64,000 bases of DNA from Ruegeria arenilitoris (lineage in GTDB: Bacteria; Pseudomonadota; Alphaproteobacteria; Rhodobacterales; Rhodobacteraceae), in NCBI RefSeq assembly GCF_013030985.1, contig NZ_WPYP01000003.1, forward strand, positions 297,917 to 361,916, in the 5' to 3' direction. The position numbers were made by a program, and so were the translations under genes. Below are positions 1-9,118 of the stretch, piece by piece. Under the pieces are notes generated by a model. That model searched no databases and was not told where the DNA came from. It saw only the letters and a list, made by a program, of their open reading frames with translations. How positions within the stretch are numbered: the first letter of the stretch is position 1; each line of letters begins with the position of its first letter.

Positions 1-281
1 TGATAGGCGGCCAGAATGGCGTGTTCGGTGCTACGGGGCAGGCGTTCGTACAGTCGCTCTTCCTCTTTTGGCAGCGCCGATATCGCGCCCAGAATGTAAG
101 GGGTGCAGACCAGCGCGTCCTCCGGTGCCTCGTCCAGATCGACCATGATGAATTCTTTGCCCAGGGCCAGCGCGTCGTCGATCATTGCGAGACCTTCTGA
201 CAATTCACCGCCGCCGCCGGTGCCAAGGATGGCCGCGCCATAGAGAATGTCTTCCAAATCCTGTCGGGACAGCTTTTTCAT
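1..281 (-). CDS. DUF917 family protein (N-terminal part, cut by window edge)
   Basis: The first 93 or so residues of a protein begin at the ATG at 279-281 on the minus strand and run off the window. The N-terminus has the glycine-rich LGTGGGG segment at residues 19-25, which I associate with the DUF917 family, relatives of hydantoinase/acetone-carboxylase-type proteins of uncertain reaction. It lies 31 bp downstream of the last permease gene of a polyamine-type ABC importer and is in the same direction, so it is probably the fifth gene of that operon. It may act on the imported compound; that is inference. The family call rests on N-terminal resemblance only. Confidence 0.7.
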   Translation of the reverse strand, partial: MKKLSRQDLEDILYGAAILGTGGGGELSEGLAMIDDALALGKEFIMVDLDEAPEDALVCTPYILGAISALPKEEERLYERLPRSTEHAILAAY

Positions 282-312
282 TGTTCAGATCCTGATTGGT
301 TTCGGGCACGGC

Positions 313-1104
313 TTAGTCGCGTGAAGCTCCGAGAAGTTTGAGAAGGTCGGTGATAGTCGACAACAGCAGAAGCACCGTGATGGTTAGCAGGGCAAAGCCC
401 ATCGCCGCAGATGCGACAACCGGCGTGTAGCCATAACGGACGTTGTTGAAGATGCGGATGGGCAAGGTCTCAACGGCGAAACCCGAAACCATATAAGAGA
501 TGAGGTATTCGTTAACACTGATGATCGCGACCAGTGCGTAGCCGGTGATGACATAGGGTAGAACCAGCGGGAAGATGACCTTGGTGAATGTCTGCAACGG
601 CGTGGCGCCCATAGTGCGCGAGGCTTCGATCACGTCGTCGGAAAGCGCTGCGAAACCGCGCGCAATGATCACAAGCGGCAGCGTGACAAAGAAAACACCA
701 TGTGAAATCACTGTCGCCTCGGCCCGGCCATACCAGCCCATCTCGGCCCAGAACACGCTGGCTCCCATGGCGATGATGATTGGCGGCAGCATGAACGGCC
801 CGACGCCGATGGCAAAGATCAGGCGGCCAAATCCCGACTTTAGCCGCCAAAGCACGTAATTCGCGGCCAATGCGATACTGACGGCCAGCAAGGCGGCAAA
901 GGCGGCGATGACCAGCGAGTTTCGGATCGGGATCAGCCAGTCGCGCTGCGTCAGCAGTTCCGTGTACCAACGAGCTGATAATTGCTGTGGTGGAAAGGCA
1001 ATGTTACTTTCGGCGCTGATCGACACCCCGGCGACGATCAGGAAGGGCAGGATCAGCCCGGTGGCGATTGCGGTGATGAACAGACGTTTGAGCAATCGAG
1101 TCAA
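313..1104 (-). CDS. ABC transporter permease, PotC type
   Basis: This is an inner-membrane permease of 263 residues with about six hydrophobic segments, the first at residues 9-30. The EAA-like loop around residue 160 (EASRTMGATPLQTF) contacts the ATPase in this superfamily. Size and sequence style match the PotC-like subunit of spermidine/putrescine/Fe3+-type importers. Its start overlaps the stop of the preceding permease gene by 4 bp, which suggests translational coupling. The substrate cannot be read from the sequence; a polyamine, an amino-acid-derived compound or another small cation is possible. Confidence 0.88.
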   Translation of the reverse strand: MTRLLKRLFITAIATGLILPFLIVAGVSISAESNIAFPPQQLSARWYTELLTQRDWLIPIRNSLVIAAFAALLAVSIALAANYVLWRLKSGFGRLIFAIGVGPFMLPPIIIAMGASVFWAEMGWYGRAEATVISHGVFFVTLPLVIIARGFAALSDDVIEASRTMGATPLQTFTKVIFPLVLPYVITGYALVAIISVNEYLISYMVSGFAVETLPIRIFNNVRYGYTPVVASAAMGFALLTITVLLLLSTITDLLKLLGASRD

Positions 1105-1946
1105 GTCTGTACCCTCCCTCTGCGCGAACCCAGCAACAGGCCGCAGATGATGATCAAGGTGAACGCCAACATGATTACCGAAAGCGCTGCGCCCAATGGC
1201 ATGTTGGCGTCGCCGACAGCCTTGTCAGTGATGATAACCGTCATGTTCCAGTCCTGAGGGCGACCCAGCATGGTCGGCATCACGAACACGCCGAGGAAAT
1301 AGACGAACATGGTCACGACCGACGAGATGATGGCTGGCAGGAAGTTTGGCAGCACCACCTTGGAAAACACCCGCGCCGGAGGTGTGCCAAGGGTCAGCGC
1401 GGCCTCTTCGATGCTGCGGTCACGCTGTGCCATTTGAGGGAAGAACATTAGCGCGACGAGCGAAAAGCCCAGCGTGACGAACCCTGTCAGCATAGCCCCA
1501 AAGCTTGGCGACAACGAATCCGGGTCTTCCCATAAGCCAATCCAGCCAAGGAATTTCGGGATGCCCGAGCTTTCTGAGAATAGGATCAGCCAGGCAAAGC
1601 CGATGATCACCTCGCTCAGACACATCAGCGATAGCAACAAGATGACCCAGAACAGTTGCCAGCGCCGGGACATATCGACGATGATGTACATCGCTGGGAA
1701 GGCCAGTAGCACGACAACAACCGCCCCCAGAGACGCCGACCACAATGAGCGTAGGGAGACTGTGTAATAAAAGGACGAGAAGAATTTGGCGTAATTGTCC
1801 CAAACGAAGGCGACATTATAAAAGCCCAGCGGGTCACGTTCGTAAAAACTGACCACGACCATAAAAGCCAGCGGTGCCAGAAAGAAAAAAGACATCATTC
1901 CCAACGGGAACAGTCCAATCAGATGAGGGATGACCGCGCGTTTCAT
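1101..1946 (-). CDS. ABC transporter permease, PotB type
   Basis: This is a 281-residue membrane protein with about six transmembrane segments, the first at residues 9-35. It has an EAA-type cytoplasmic loop (EEAALTLGTPPARVF), typical of PotB-like permeases. Its start overlaps the end of the ATPase gene by 4 bp and its end overlaps the next permease by 4 bp, so the three genes form a tightly coupled unit. It should pair with the PotC-type subunit to form the translocation pore. Confidence 0.88.
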   Translation of the reverse strand: MKRAVIPHLIGLFPLGMMSFFFLAPLAFMVVVSFYERDPLGFYNVAFVWDNYAKFFSSFYYTVSLRSLWSASLGAVVVVLLAFPAMYIIVDMSRRWQLFWVILLLSLMCLSEVIIGFAWLILFSESSGIPKFLGWIGLWEDPDSLSPSFGAMLTGFVTLGFSLVALMFFPQMAQRDRSIEEAALTLGTPPARVFSKVVLPNFLPAIISSVVTMFVYFLGVFVMPTMLGRPQDWNMTVIITDKAVGDANMPLGAALSVIMLAFTLIIICGLLLGSRRGRVQT

Positions 1947-2992
1947 GACGGGATAACCCAGGCATGGTCGAGGTCGAAGCTAATGCCGGCCTTGTCGCCC
2001 ACCGCGAATTCCGGGGCACGGTCCGAGACCTGCGTGTGTACAAATGTACGTTCTCCGACCTTCAGTTCGGTCTCGATGGACGCGCCCAGCAGGCGTACGA
2101 AATTGACTGTCCCGATCAGATCACCGGTGTCTTCGTTTGCCGGTGCGAGCCGCAAGTATTCAGGTCGCACGGCGATAGTGTGTTTCCCCGAGAGTTTGGC
2201 CATATCGCCTGACGGCGTCCCCAGGTTGGCACCGTCCAGCATGGTCGCCTGACCGGGGGTGAACTCAGATGTGAAGATGTTGTTGGTGCCCATGAAATCT
2301 GCCACGAACCGCGTGCTGGGGTGGGCGTAAACCTCGGTAGGTGTCCCGGCCTGCTCGATCCGACCTTCGTTCAGGATGACGATGCGGTCGGCAATCGACA
2401 TTGCCTCATGCTGATCGTGGGTGACGAAGATGGTCGTCACACCCAACTGGCGTTGTAACTTCTTAACCTCGATCTGCAGATGTTCCCGCAGCCCCGCATC
2501 CAGGGCGCTGAAAGGTTCGTCCATCAGAAACAGTTTAGGCTCAATCGCCAGGGCACGGGCAATCGCTACCCGTTGCCGCTGACCTCCCGAAAGTGCGGAA
2601 ACCGGACGGTCGAACAGCCCGGATAATCCGACCACTTCCAGCAACTTGCGGGCACGATCCTGCCGTTTGTCCTTGTGTACACCGCGCACTTCCAGCCCAT
2701 AGGCGATGTTCTGACCGACATTGAGGTGGGGGAACAGCGCCAGGCTCTGAAATACCATGCCGACATTGCGCTGATGGCAATTCACGGTCGAAAAGTCCTG
2801 ATCGTCCAGCAACATCTCGCCCGAGGTTTTAGTCTCCAGCCCGGCTATAATCCGCAGCAGGGTGGTTTTCCCGCAGCCCGAGCCGCCCAGAAGACAAATG
2901 AATTCACCTGAGGCGATTTCCAGATTCACATCTTTTAATGCTTGGAATGTGCCAAAGGACTTCTGAATGTTGGAAAGTGCGAGTTGTGCCAT
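1943..2992 (-). CDS. ABC transporter ATPase, PotA type
   Basis: This cytoplasmic ATPase energises the importer encoded with it. From the ATG at 2992 it has 349 residues, with Walker A GGSGCGKTT near residue 36, the signature LSGGQRQRVAIARAL, and Walker B LFLMDEPFSALD. A C-terminal TOBE-like region of about 100 residues is typical of the PotA/FbpC group. A longer reading (TTG at 3022) exists, but the family normally begins a few residues before the first beta strand, as the ATG start gives. It lies 66 bp after the binding-protein gene and overlaps the next permease by 4 bp. Confidence 0.92.
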   Translation of the reverse strand: MAQLALSNIQKSFGTFQALKDVNLEIASGEFICLLGGSGCGKTTLLRIIAGLETKTSGEMLLDDQDFSTVNCHQRNVGMVFQSLALFPHLNVGQNIAYGLEVRGVHKDKRQDRARKLLEVVGLSGLFDRPVSALSGGQRQRVAIARALAIEPKLFLMDEPFSALDAGLREHLQIEVKKLQRQLGVTTIFVTHDQHEAMSIADRIVILNEGRIEQAGTPTEVYAHPSTRFVADFMGTNNIFTSEFTPGQATMLDGANLGTPSGDMAKLSGKHTIAVRPEYLRLAPANEDTGDLIGTVNFVRLLGASIETELKVGERTFVHTQVSDRAPEFAVGDKAGISFDLDHAWVIPS

Positions 2993-3058
2993 TGAAACGG
3001 TGCTTTCTGGTTGCCGGGCCAACGAAGACGCGCCGACCCGGCCGGGGAATAACCAAGG

Positions 3059-4108
3059 TTATTGCGAGATCATCTCGAGATATTTGTCGGACAGCCAGTC
3101 GCCTTCCCGCAAATGGATGTGGGTCTGCGGCCGAATTGGTGTGTCTACGCTGCTGACAGCGGAAAACTCCTCATCCGTGAGGTCCATAGTCTCGCGTTGT
3201 GCCACCGGGGCAACGCCCAGTTTGCGCGCCAGTTGCGCCTGAACATCCGGGCGGATCATGTAGTTGATGAATTTCTGCGCCGCCTCGACGTTTTCCGAGT
3301 CACGCGGAACGATCCAGTAGGCATCGCCCAGTATTCCGCCTTCTTTTGGGAATGTTGAAACCACCGGCAGGCCGTTAGCCGCAGACAGCATAGTGACGTC
3401 GTGATAGTATAACCCGCCGGTCAACTCGCCCGCTTCGAGGTTCTGCTGAAACTGACCTTCGTCGCGGTACCAAAGCTGTACCTTCGGCTTAAGTTCGGCG
3501 ATCTTCGCGATGACCTGTTCCAAGCCTTCGCGAGTTTCCATCACCTCGTATCCGCCAAAGAAAGTCAGTGCGGTGGCTTCCATCAGACCGCTGTTCGCAT
3601 TTGAGGTCAGGCCGAGCTTGCCATCCCAGTCGCGAGTCCACAGGTCGGCCCAAGTTTCGGGCGCGTCTGGAATTGCCTCGGAGTTGGTGACAAGCGTCGT
3701 GTACCAGGACAGCGCCCCAACCGCCCGAAGCGTGTCATCGTCGTCGATTTTTGTGAATCCATCGAGAAGCGTAGCGGTGTTCGGAATTTCACTTCCATCC
3801 AGTTTGGCCCATAGGCCGATGGACTGGCCACGCAGGAAAACTTCGTCGGCGACGAGAGACAGATCGGAGGGGGCTGTTTTGGCGCGCGCCGCGTTGGTCA
3901 ATTGCGTCATCCACGCCTGATCTGCAGGTTGCGCGATCGAGCGTACGGTGATGCCGGTTTCGTCGGTAAACGCTGGATAGATTTCAGCTTTCAGCGTTTC
4001 CTCGAAAAACCCGCCCCATGCACTGACTGTGATTTCTTCGGCGGCAACAGCCAATCCTGACACGGTCAGAAAACCAGCGGCGACGATGTTTGATTTGCGC
4101 AGTTTCAT
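3059..4108 (-). CDS. Periplasmic substrate-binding protein, PotD type
   Basis: This is a 349-residue exported solute-binding protein. A signal peptide at residues 1-22 ends at AVAAEE. The mature start ITVSAWGGFFEETL is characteristic of spermidine/putrescine-type extracellular binding proteins. It is the first gene of the importer operon, with a GGGAGC ribosome-binding site upstream of the ATG. The divergent LysR gene on the other side of a 190 bp intergenic region is the likely regulator. The ligand cannot be assigned. Confidence 0.9.
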   Translation of the reverse strand: MKLRKSNIVAAGFLTVSGLAVAAEEITVSAWGGFFEETLKAEIYPAFTDETGITVRSIAQPADQAWMTQLTNAARAKTAPSDLSLVADEVFLRGQSIGLWAKLDGSEIPNTATLLDGFTKIDDDDTLRAVGALSWYTTLVTNSEAIPDAPETWADLWTRDWDGKLGLTSNANSGLMEATALTFFGGYEVMETREGLEQVIAKIAELKPKVQLWYRDEGQFQQNLEAGELTGGLYYHDVTMLSAANGLPVVSTFPKEGGILGDAYWIVPRDSENVEAAQKFINYMIRPDVQAQLARKLGVAPVAQRETMDLTDEEFSAVSSVDTPIRPQTHIHLREGDWLSDKYLEMISQ

Positions 4109-4224
4109 TGCGATGCTCCCTGAAATCTTGGACAGGCGCCGCTTTAGAGGTGCTCTTGATCGGTGCGTCCGGTATTTTTCAGATGGTAGTCACGTCAAAA
4201 CTGCGGAACCATACAGAACTGTTG

Positions 4225-4234
4225 ATACATGTAT
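4225..4234. promoter_or_regulatory. Palindrome between divergent LysR and ABC operon
   Basis: A perfect 10-bp palindrome, ATACATGTAT, lies between the binding-protein gene and the LysR start. A further ACATGT follows at about 4245. LysR-type regulators usually bind dyads in such divergent intergenic regions, so this is a candidate operator. The assignment is positional inference only. Confidence 0.35.
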
Positions 4235-4298
4235 AACCCAATCGACATGTTTCCTGTTTTTTGCTTTGAATCCATGTGGATCATGCGTGAGGGATGAG

Positions 4299-5207
4299 AT
4301 GAGACTGACTGATATCGATCTGCGCCTGTTGCGTGTGTTCAAGGCCGTTGCCGAAGCAGGCGGCTTTGTGAAGGCACAGGACGAGCTTGGAATCAGTCAA
4401 CCGGCGATCAGCTCGCATATTGCGAACCTTGAGCATCGGCTGAATGTACGCCTGTGCAATCGAGGTCGAAAGGGGTTTTCGCTGACCCCGCAGGGCGAAC
4501 AGGTGTTTCGTGAGACCAATCAACTACTTGCTCATCTTGATAGCTATGCAGCACGCCTGAACGAAATCGGACATGAAGCTGAGGCATTACTGCGCGTCGG
4601 CGTAGTTGATTGTCTTTTGACCGACTGCCAAAACCCGCTTACCGACGCAATCAGCGAAGCTAATGCGAAATTCCAGGGGCTGACTGTTAGGATTGGTGTT
4701 TACGACTATCTCGATTGCCTGACCGAGTTGCGCGCGGGGCGCCTCGATATCGCTTTGGTCGGCGTGGCAAAGGACGCCCGCCTTCCTGCAGATGTCGAGA
4801 CCAGGCACCTCTATGATGAACCAAGTGGCCTGTTTTGCAGCCGCGATCATCCCTGTAGCAAGATCACCGATCCGGAGGCACTGGCCAAATGTGTACGCGC
4901 CACCGAGATTTCGGCCCATAGTTTCCTGCAAAACCCAATTGATGAAGCTCTGGATATTCATCTGTTCGAGGAAAATTCTGAGATTTCACAAAGCAATATC
5001 GAGTCAACAACCTATCTGACACTGGCAGGCACCCACATAGGCCTGATACCGGTCCACTATGCCAAAATCTGGACTGATACCGGAGTCCTGATCGAGCTGG
5101 CGCCTGATACTTACCGAATTGTTTCTGCGATTCATGAGCTTAGGCTTAGATCACAGACACATAGCCCAATTGCGACTTGGGTCTGGGACAGGCTGGCCGT
5201 GGAATAG
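4299..5207 (+). CDS. LysR-family transcriptional regulator
   Basis: This is a 302-residue DNA-binding regulator. The N-terminal helix-turn-helix (residues about 5-60, with the recognition helix at SQPAISSHIANLE) is typical LysR, followed by an effector-binding domain. The ATG at 4299 is chosen because GAGGG lies just upstream and because LysR proteins start a few residues before the helix-turn-helix; a 90-residue upstream extension is open but is not family-like. It is divergent from the polyamine-type importer operon and probably controls it. Confidence 0.88.
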   Translation: MRLTDIDLRLLRVFKAVAEAGGFVKAQDELGISQPAISSHIANLEHRLNVRLCNRGRKGFSLTPQGEQVFRETNQLLAHLDSYAARLNEIGHEAEALLRVGVVDCLLTDCQNPLTDAISEANAKFQGLTVRIGVYDYLDCLTELRAGRLDIALVGVAKDARLPADVETRHLYDEPSGLFCSRDHPCSKITDPEALAKCVRATEISAHSFLQNPIDEALDIHLFEENSEISQSNIESTTYLTLAGTHIGLIPVHYAKIWTDTGVLIELAPDTYRIVSAIHELRLRSQTHSPIATWVWDRLAVE

Positions 5208-5311
5208 GGTTACCAGTGTTAGCTTATTGATGGCCTAAGTTCTCATTCGACAATCCTACACGCTATGGATTATCGAGTTTCAAACGTGGCGGCAATTAGC
5301 ACTAACAGAAC

Positions 5312-5492
5312 TATGGCCGACTACCCCTTCAGACCGCTTCAAAGGTTTATGCCATCCATCGGTATAACTTCCGATGAATTCGGTCATGCCATGCTTGATT
5401 CAGCGATGCGTGATCCTCGTCATTCTTCGGTCCTCGAAAATGGGGAAATGCGTGCATTGCTTGAATGTGGTCGCAGCGGAGCCTCAGTATAA
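5312..5492 (+). pseudogene. Possible C-terminal fragment of an NAD(P)-binding epimerase-like protein
   Basis: The gap between the LysR gene and the convergent TPR regulator (5208-5662, 455 bp) holds no intact gene. In one frame a short stretch, including DEFGHAMLDSAMRD and then VLENGEMRAL, resembles the C-terminus of small NAD(P)H-binding epimerase-like proteins. No start region or Rossmann fold is present, so if real it is a decayed remnant. This is recognised by eye only. The rest of the gap shows nothing I can name. Confidence 0.25.
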
Positions 5493-5662
5493 ATCACGCT
5501 TGGCAGCGCTTCGAGCCATTCAATGTTGAATGGACGTTCATAAACGACCGCTTCCGAGAAGCCGCGATGCAGCAAGCTGTATCTGCTTGGACGGTAGCTA
5601 AGGGCCGATGGCTACTGTGGCCAGTTCGAACTGGAATGGCCTCGGTAGCCCAGACACGAACT

Positions 5663-7027
5663 TCATTCGTTAACTTTTGGTTTCCAATTGGCTTGTTTCA
5701 TAGCGTCACCAAGTTCCACCCCGTATTCTGGATTCGCAAATAGTCTCTGAAACAAAATATCCACCCTACTGTCAGGCCATTCACGCGAGAGTTTATCCGA
5801 CAAGGCTTGAGCTTTACTTTCGTTCCCCAGCATCTGATGAGCTGCCATCAGATAGGCAACAGACACAGGACCGACGGGGCCGCCCTTTTCGGTCACCTGC
5901 TCAAAGGCGGAAACGGCACCTTCGAAATCCTTCAGATGGAACTTTGCAGACCCCATCGCGTTCTGAAACACATAACCCCGGTCCAAATCGATTTTCGACA
6001 GTGCATCTTCGCTGATCGCCACGACTTTTTCGAACTCACCTGAATACAACAGGATCAGTGACACGAACTCCAACACATGTACGTCGTTTGGTGCCAAACG
6101 CTGCGCTCTGTACGCAAATTCCAAAGCTTCAGGCCAGTTTCCTTTAGTAAATTCAACCCAGGCTTTTGCAGATTGGCTCCACCCCGTTTCGGGTGCCAAT
6201 TCAATCGCCCTGCTGGCCCGTGTGTCCGCGTAACGCAGCATATCCCCGGTCGGATCAGCGTTCGGTGTCACCAGCGCTAATGTTGCTGCAACCTGCGCGG
6301 CCCCTGCATGGCCTCCGAAATAGCTGTCGTCGTTTTCGATTGCCCCCTGGAATATTGTCAAGGCTCCCTTTAACCGCGCGGGCTCCAAGGCCGGAAATAT
6401 CAAATCGCGGCCCGAGTTGGCCAGGTTCACGGCCTGAAGCCGCATAGGGGATGCATCAAATATGGCGCTGCGCTCAGCTTGGCTCAGGTTATCGACTGGC
6501 AGGCTGACTGGAACCCTACGATTTGTCGAAATTAACGCAATTGCCGCAGAAACAAAGATAATAAGGAAAACCCCTGCAATCCCAATGAATCGGTGTGACC
6601 AAGTATACGTCTTGGTTTCCCTCTCGGGTATTTCGGGCTGATCCGTCCCGGGCGACCTAATCGATATCTCAGGTGCGTATCCGCCTTTGGGCAGATCGAA
6701 AACAGTGCCTTCATCGCAACCATCTTCGGCATAGTATTCGGCCAGCTTGCGACGCAGGCGACCTGCGTCCACTCGCACCACGTTTTCACGGCGCGCCATC
6801 TCAGAAACGGTCCCGCCGTATACATCCATGGCAATTGTTTTGGCGCGAATGTCGTCGGCCCTGCCGTTGAGCGATTCCTCCACAACATAGACGAGAAAGT
6901 CCTGCAACCGCTGTGAACCTGCGAAAGTAGAGGACCTGACAAGCCGCCGAAGTGCGGCCCGCACATCCTTGGCGTCAGGCGTTCTGCCATCACTAATAAT
7001 AGTCGATGTGCTTTTGGATAATTCCAT
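5663..7027 (-). CDS. Winged-helix / TPR membrane regulator
   Basis: This 454-residue protein has an N-terminal module (residues about 20-120) with the pattern LQDFLVYVVEE…RRENVVRVDAGRLRRKL…LPKGGYAPE. That pattern is found at the start of alphaproteobacterial winged-helix proteins that carry TPR or adenylate-cyclase domains. One membrane helix follows at about 147-168, and the rest looks like degenerate TPR repeats, presumably periplasmic. The layout resembles CadC-like one-component regulators. It is divergent from the sulfatase operon across about 115 bp, so it is the obvious candidate regulator. The DNA-binding role is inferred from the domain type. Confidence 0.75.
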   Translation of the reverse strand: MELSKSTSTIISDGRTPDAKDVRAALRRLVRSSTFAGSQRLQDFLVYVVEESLNGRADDIRAKTIAMDVYGGTVSEMARRENVVRVDAGRLRRKLAEYYAEDGCDEGTVFDLPKGGYAPEISIRSPGTDQPEIPERETKTYTWSHRFIGIAGVFLIIFVSAAIALISTNRRVPVSLPVDNLSQAERSAIFDASPMRLQAVNLANSGRDLIFPALEPARLKGALTIFQGAIENDDSYFGGHAGAAQVAATLALVTPNADPTGDMLRYADTRASRAIELAPETGWSQSAKAWVEFTKGNWPEALEFAYRAQRLAPNDVHVLEFVSLILLYSGEFEKVVAISEDALSKIDLDRGYVFQNAMGSAKFHLKDFEGAVSAFEQVTEKGGPVGPVSVAYLMAAHQMLGNESKAQALSDKLSREWPDSRVDILFQRLFANPEYGVELGDAMKQANWKPKVNE

Positions 7028-7143
7028 TTTTTCAGCAAGTTACATCTCTGATTATACCGTATTATGCCCCGATAAACCTTTTGTGAGAAGTGAATTCGGC
7101 GAACACTCCCCTAAACCTGCTGATCCATCGAACGAGCTCCGAA

Positions 7144-7386
7144 ATGAAAGGTATCGTCCTTGATACCCTGTTTCCTGACCAACAAGCCGCAATTGCGGAC
7201 TTACGGCGTGAAGACATTATTTTCGATGAAATTTGCCGGGACTATCTGCTTCTCAGTGACGAGTACCTTGCCTTGAACACTGAGTCCGGAAGCCAATCGC
7301 TCAATATTGCCTGCGACATCCGCGAAACCCTGGATGGTCTTCGGGATGAAATTGCTCAATCGCTGAGGCGTGCTGGAAAGATGTAA
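7144..7386 (+). CDS. Small conserved-looking protein upstream of sulfatase
   Basis: This small acidic, helical, presumably cytoplasmic protein has about 80 residues from the ATG at 7144. An earlier GTG at 7090 is open but adds residues that do not look like coding sequence. There is no signal peptide. It ends 23 bp before the sulfatase start and is in the same direction, so the two are probably cotranscribed. I do not recognise the family. The predicted helical hairpin (LRREDIIFDEIC, then LRDEIAQSLRRAG) suggests a small helical-bundle protein. Confidence 0.6.
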   Translation: MKGIVLDTLFPDQQAAIADLRREDIIFDEICRDYLLLSDEYLALNTESGSQSLNIACDIRETLDGLRDEIAQSLRRAGKM

Positions 7387-7409
7387 TTCAAATAGGGGAA
7401 GGGATACCG

Positions 7410-9050
7410 ATGAGATCAATATTGAAACAAGCCTCAGCCATGGTGCTGATGGCAAGCGCAAGCTTTGCACAGGATGCGCCGATAATTCATGATGGAGAGT
7501 TTGAGTTTCTACGCGCACAGTTTGGCGAGCAATGGGACGCTCAAGACACGGAGATTGAACAGAAGCTTTCCGAGATCCGCGACGCCAATGGCGGCAAACC
7601 ACCCAATATCCTCTACATTTTGATCGACGATGTTAGCTTTGGTCAGATGGGCAACCGGACGATGAATTACGTCACCGGTTTCGATACGCCAAACATCAAC
7701 GATTTCGCCGCGGAAGGCATGTCTTTGATGCGGATGTACACTGAGCCATCCTGTACGCCGACACGAACGGCGATGCTGACCGGTCGTCACCCCGTGCGTG
7801 CGGGCGTTGAAGAGGTCAAGGTTGCCCTTGTTGGCGAAGGTCTTGCGTCCGAAGAGGTAACGATTGCCGAAATTCTGAAGGAAGAAGGGTACAATACTGC
7901 GCATGTTGGAAAATGGCATCAGGGCGATATTGAACAGGCCTACCCACACAATCAGGGATTCGACTGGGCGGCCTTTCCCTTGCATCAGCAAGTTCAGCTC
8001 AGCTTGATGACACGTGATGCGATGGTTGCCAACAACATGCTTGGTTTCCATGCGTCGGGTCAGTCTAACCAGTTCCAGTTAGATGAGCGGTTCAAACCCT
8101 ACGGTCTGGTAACTGGCGTCGAAGGTGAAGCTGGTGGTCTTGCCCGCGAAGTCGATATGGCACCGGGCGAGGAATGGACGCAGGCGAAATACGAAGAAAT
8201 GAACCTGCGCTATCAGCGTCAGGCATTGGAACAGCTGGAGAAGCTGGCTTCGCAGGACGACCCGTTTTTCATGCAATACTGGCCGCTTTATCCGCTAAAC
8301 TTTGCCTATCCTGATGAGGCTGTCTCCCGCAATGGTGGCTTCCATGCCGACAAATTACAGGTTCTAGACGGCTGGATCGGCGAAGTTCTGGCCAAGCTCG
8401 ATGAAACTGGCAAGGCGGACAGCACCGTCGTCATGATCATGGCCGACAATGGCTTGATGTATCACTACGAGGGGACATCAGGTCTGAACCAGCTGATTTA
8501 TCGCGGCGGCAAGACCCAGCACCTGGAAGGCGGCGTGCGTACAGATGCATTTATCCGGTGGCCCGGAGTAATCGAGCCGGGAAGCGCAGCTGGTGATATC
8601 GTGCATGTCTCGGATCTGTTCACCACCTTTGCCCGAATCGCAGGTGCGACCGACCGCATTCCACGCGACCGTGTCATCGATGGCATCGACCAGTCGGCAC
8701 TATTGCTTGAGGGAGAAGGCAATTCGCGCCGCGACTATGTATATGTGTATGAAGGGCCGGTTTTGCGCTCGATCGTGAAGCAAGAGTTCAAGATGCATCT
8801 GCCAGCCCCCGGTCAGCCAGGCGCTGCGGCACCTGTCTTCAATGTCTATCGCGATCCCCGTGAAGAACATCCGCTTGTCGGGTATTCGCTGTGGTCCGGG
8901 GCGTCTTTCCAGGACATGTTGAAGCGCCACCAGAAGTCCATCGAAAAGCACCCTCACAAACCGCTCGGCAAGGGTGTCCCCTATGAGGGAATTGAAAATC
9001 TCAGGCCCGAAAGCGAATTGGCCCGAGAAGTCTTTTCTAGTTGGCAATGA
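7410..9050 (+). CDS. Secreted sulfatase (arylsulfatase type)
   Basis: This exported enzyme of 546 residues probably hydrolyses a sulfate ester in the periplasm. Residues 1-20 are a signal peptide ending ASFA. The metal-site strand PNILYILIDDVSFG carries Asp73 and Asp74. The sulfatase signature SCTPTRTAMLTGRH gives Cys115-x-Pro-x-Arg119, the site matured to formylglycine by a separate enzyme not present in the window. GKWHQG and a later MADNG motif also fit the alkaline-phosphatase-like fold. GGGAAGGG precedes the start. The natural substrate is unknown. Neighbours are the small upstream protein and a downstream barrel protein. Confidence 0.93.
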   Translation: MRSILKQASAMVLMASASFAQDAPIIHDGEFEFLRAQFGEQWDAQDTEIEQKLSEIRDANGGKPPNILYILIDDVSFGQMGNRTMNYVTGFDTPNINDFAAEGMSLMRMYTEPSCTPTRTAMLTGRHPVRAGVEEVKVALVGEGLASEEVTIAEILKEEGYNTAHVGKWHQGDIEQAYPHNQGFDWAAFPLHQQVQLSLMTRDAMVANNMLGFHASGQSNQFQLDERFKPYGLVTGVEGEAGGLAREVDMAPGEEWTQAKYEEMNLRYQRQALEQLEKLASQDDPFFMQYWPLYPLNFAYPDEAVSRNGGFHADKLQVLDGWIGEVLAKLDETGKADSTVVMIMADNGLMYHYEGTSGLNQLIYRGGKTQHLEGGVRTDAFIRWPGVIEPGSAAGDIVHVSDLFTTFARIAGATDRIPRDRVIDGIDQSALLLEGEGNSRRDYVYVYEGPVLRSIVKQEFKMHLPAPGQPGAAAPVFNVYRDPREEHPLVGYSLWSGASFQDMLKRHQKSIEKHPHKPLGKGVPYEGIENLRPESELAREVFSSWQ

Positions 9051-9118
9051 CAAACTTGAGACGGCGGTGCCGAGACACCGCCGTCTAACTGGTCGCGTGA
9101 ATTTTTCCATGGTGTACT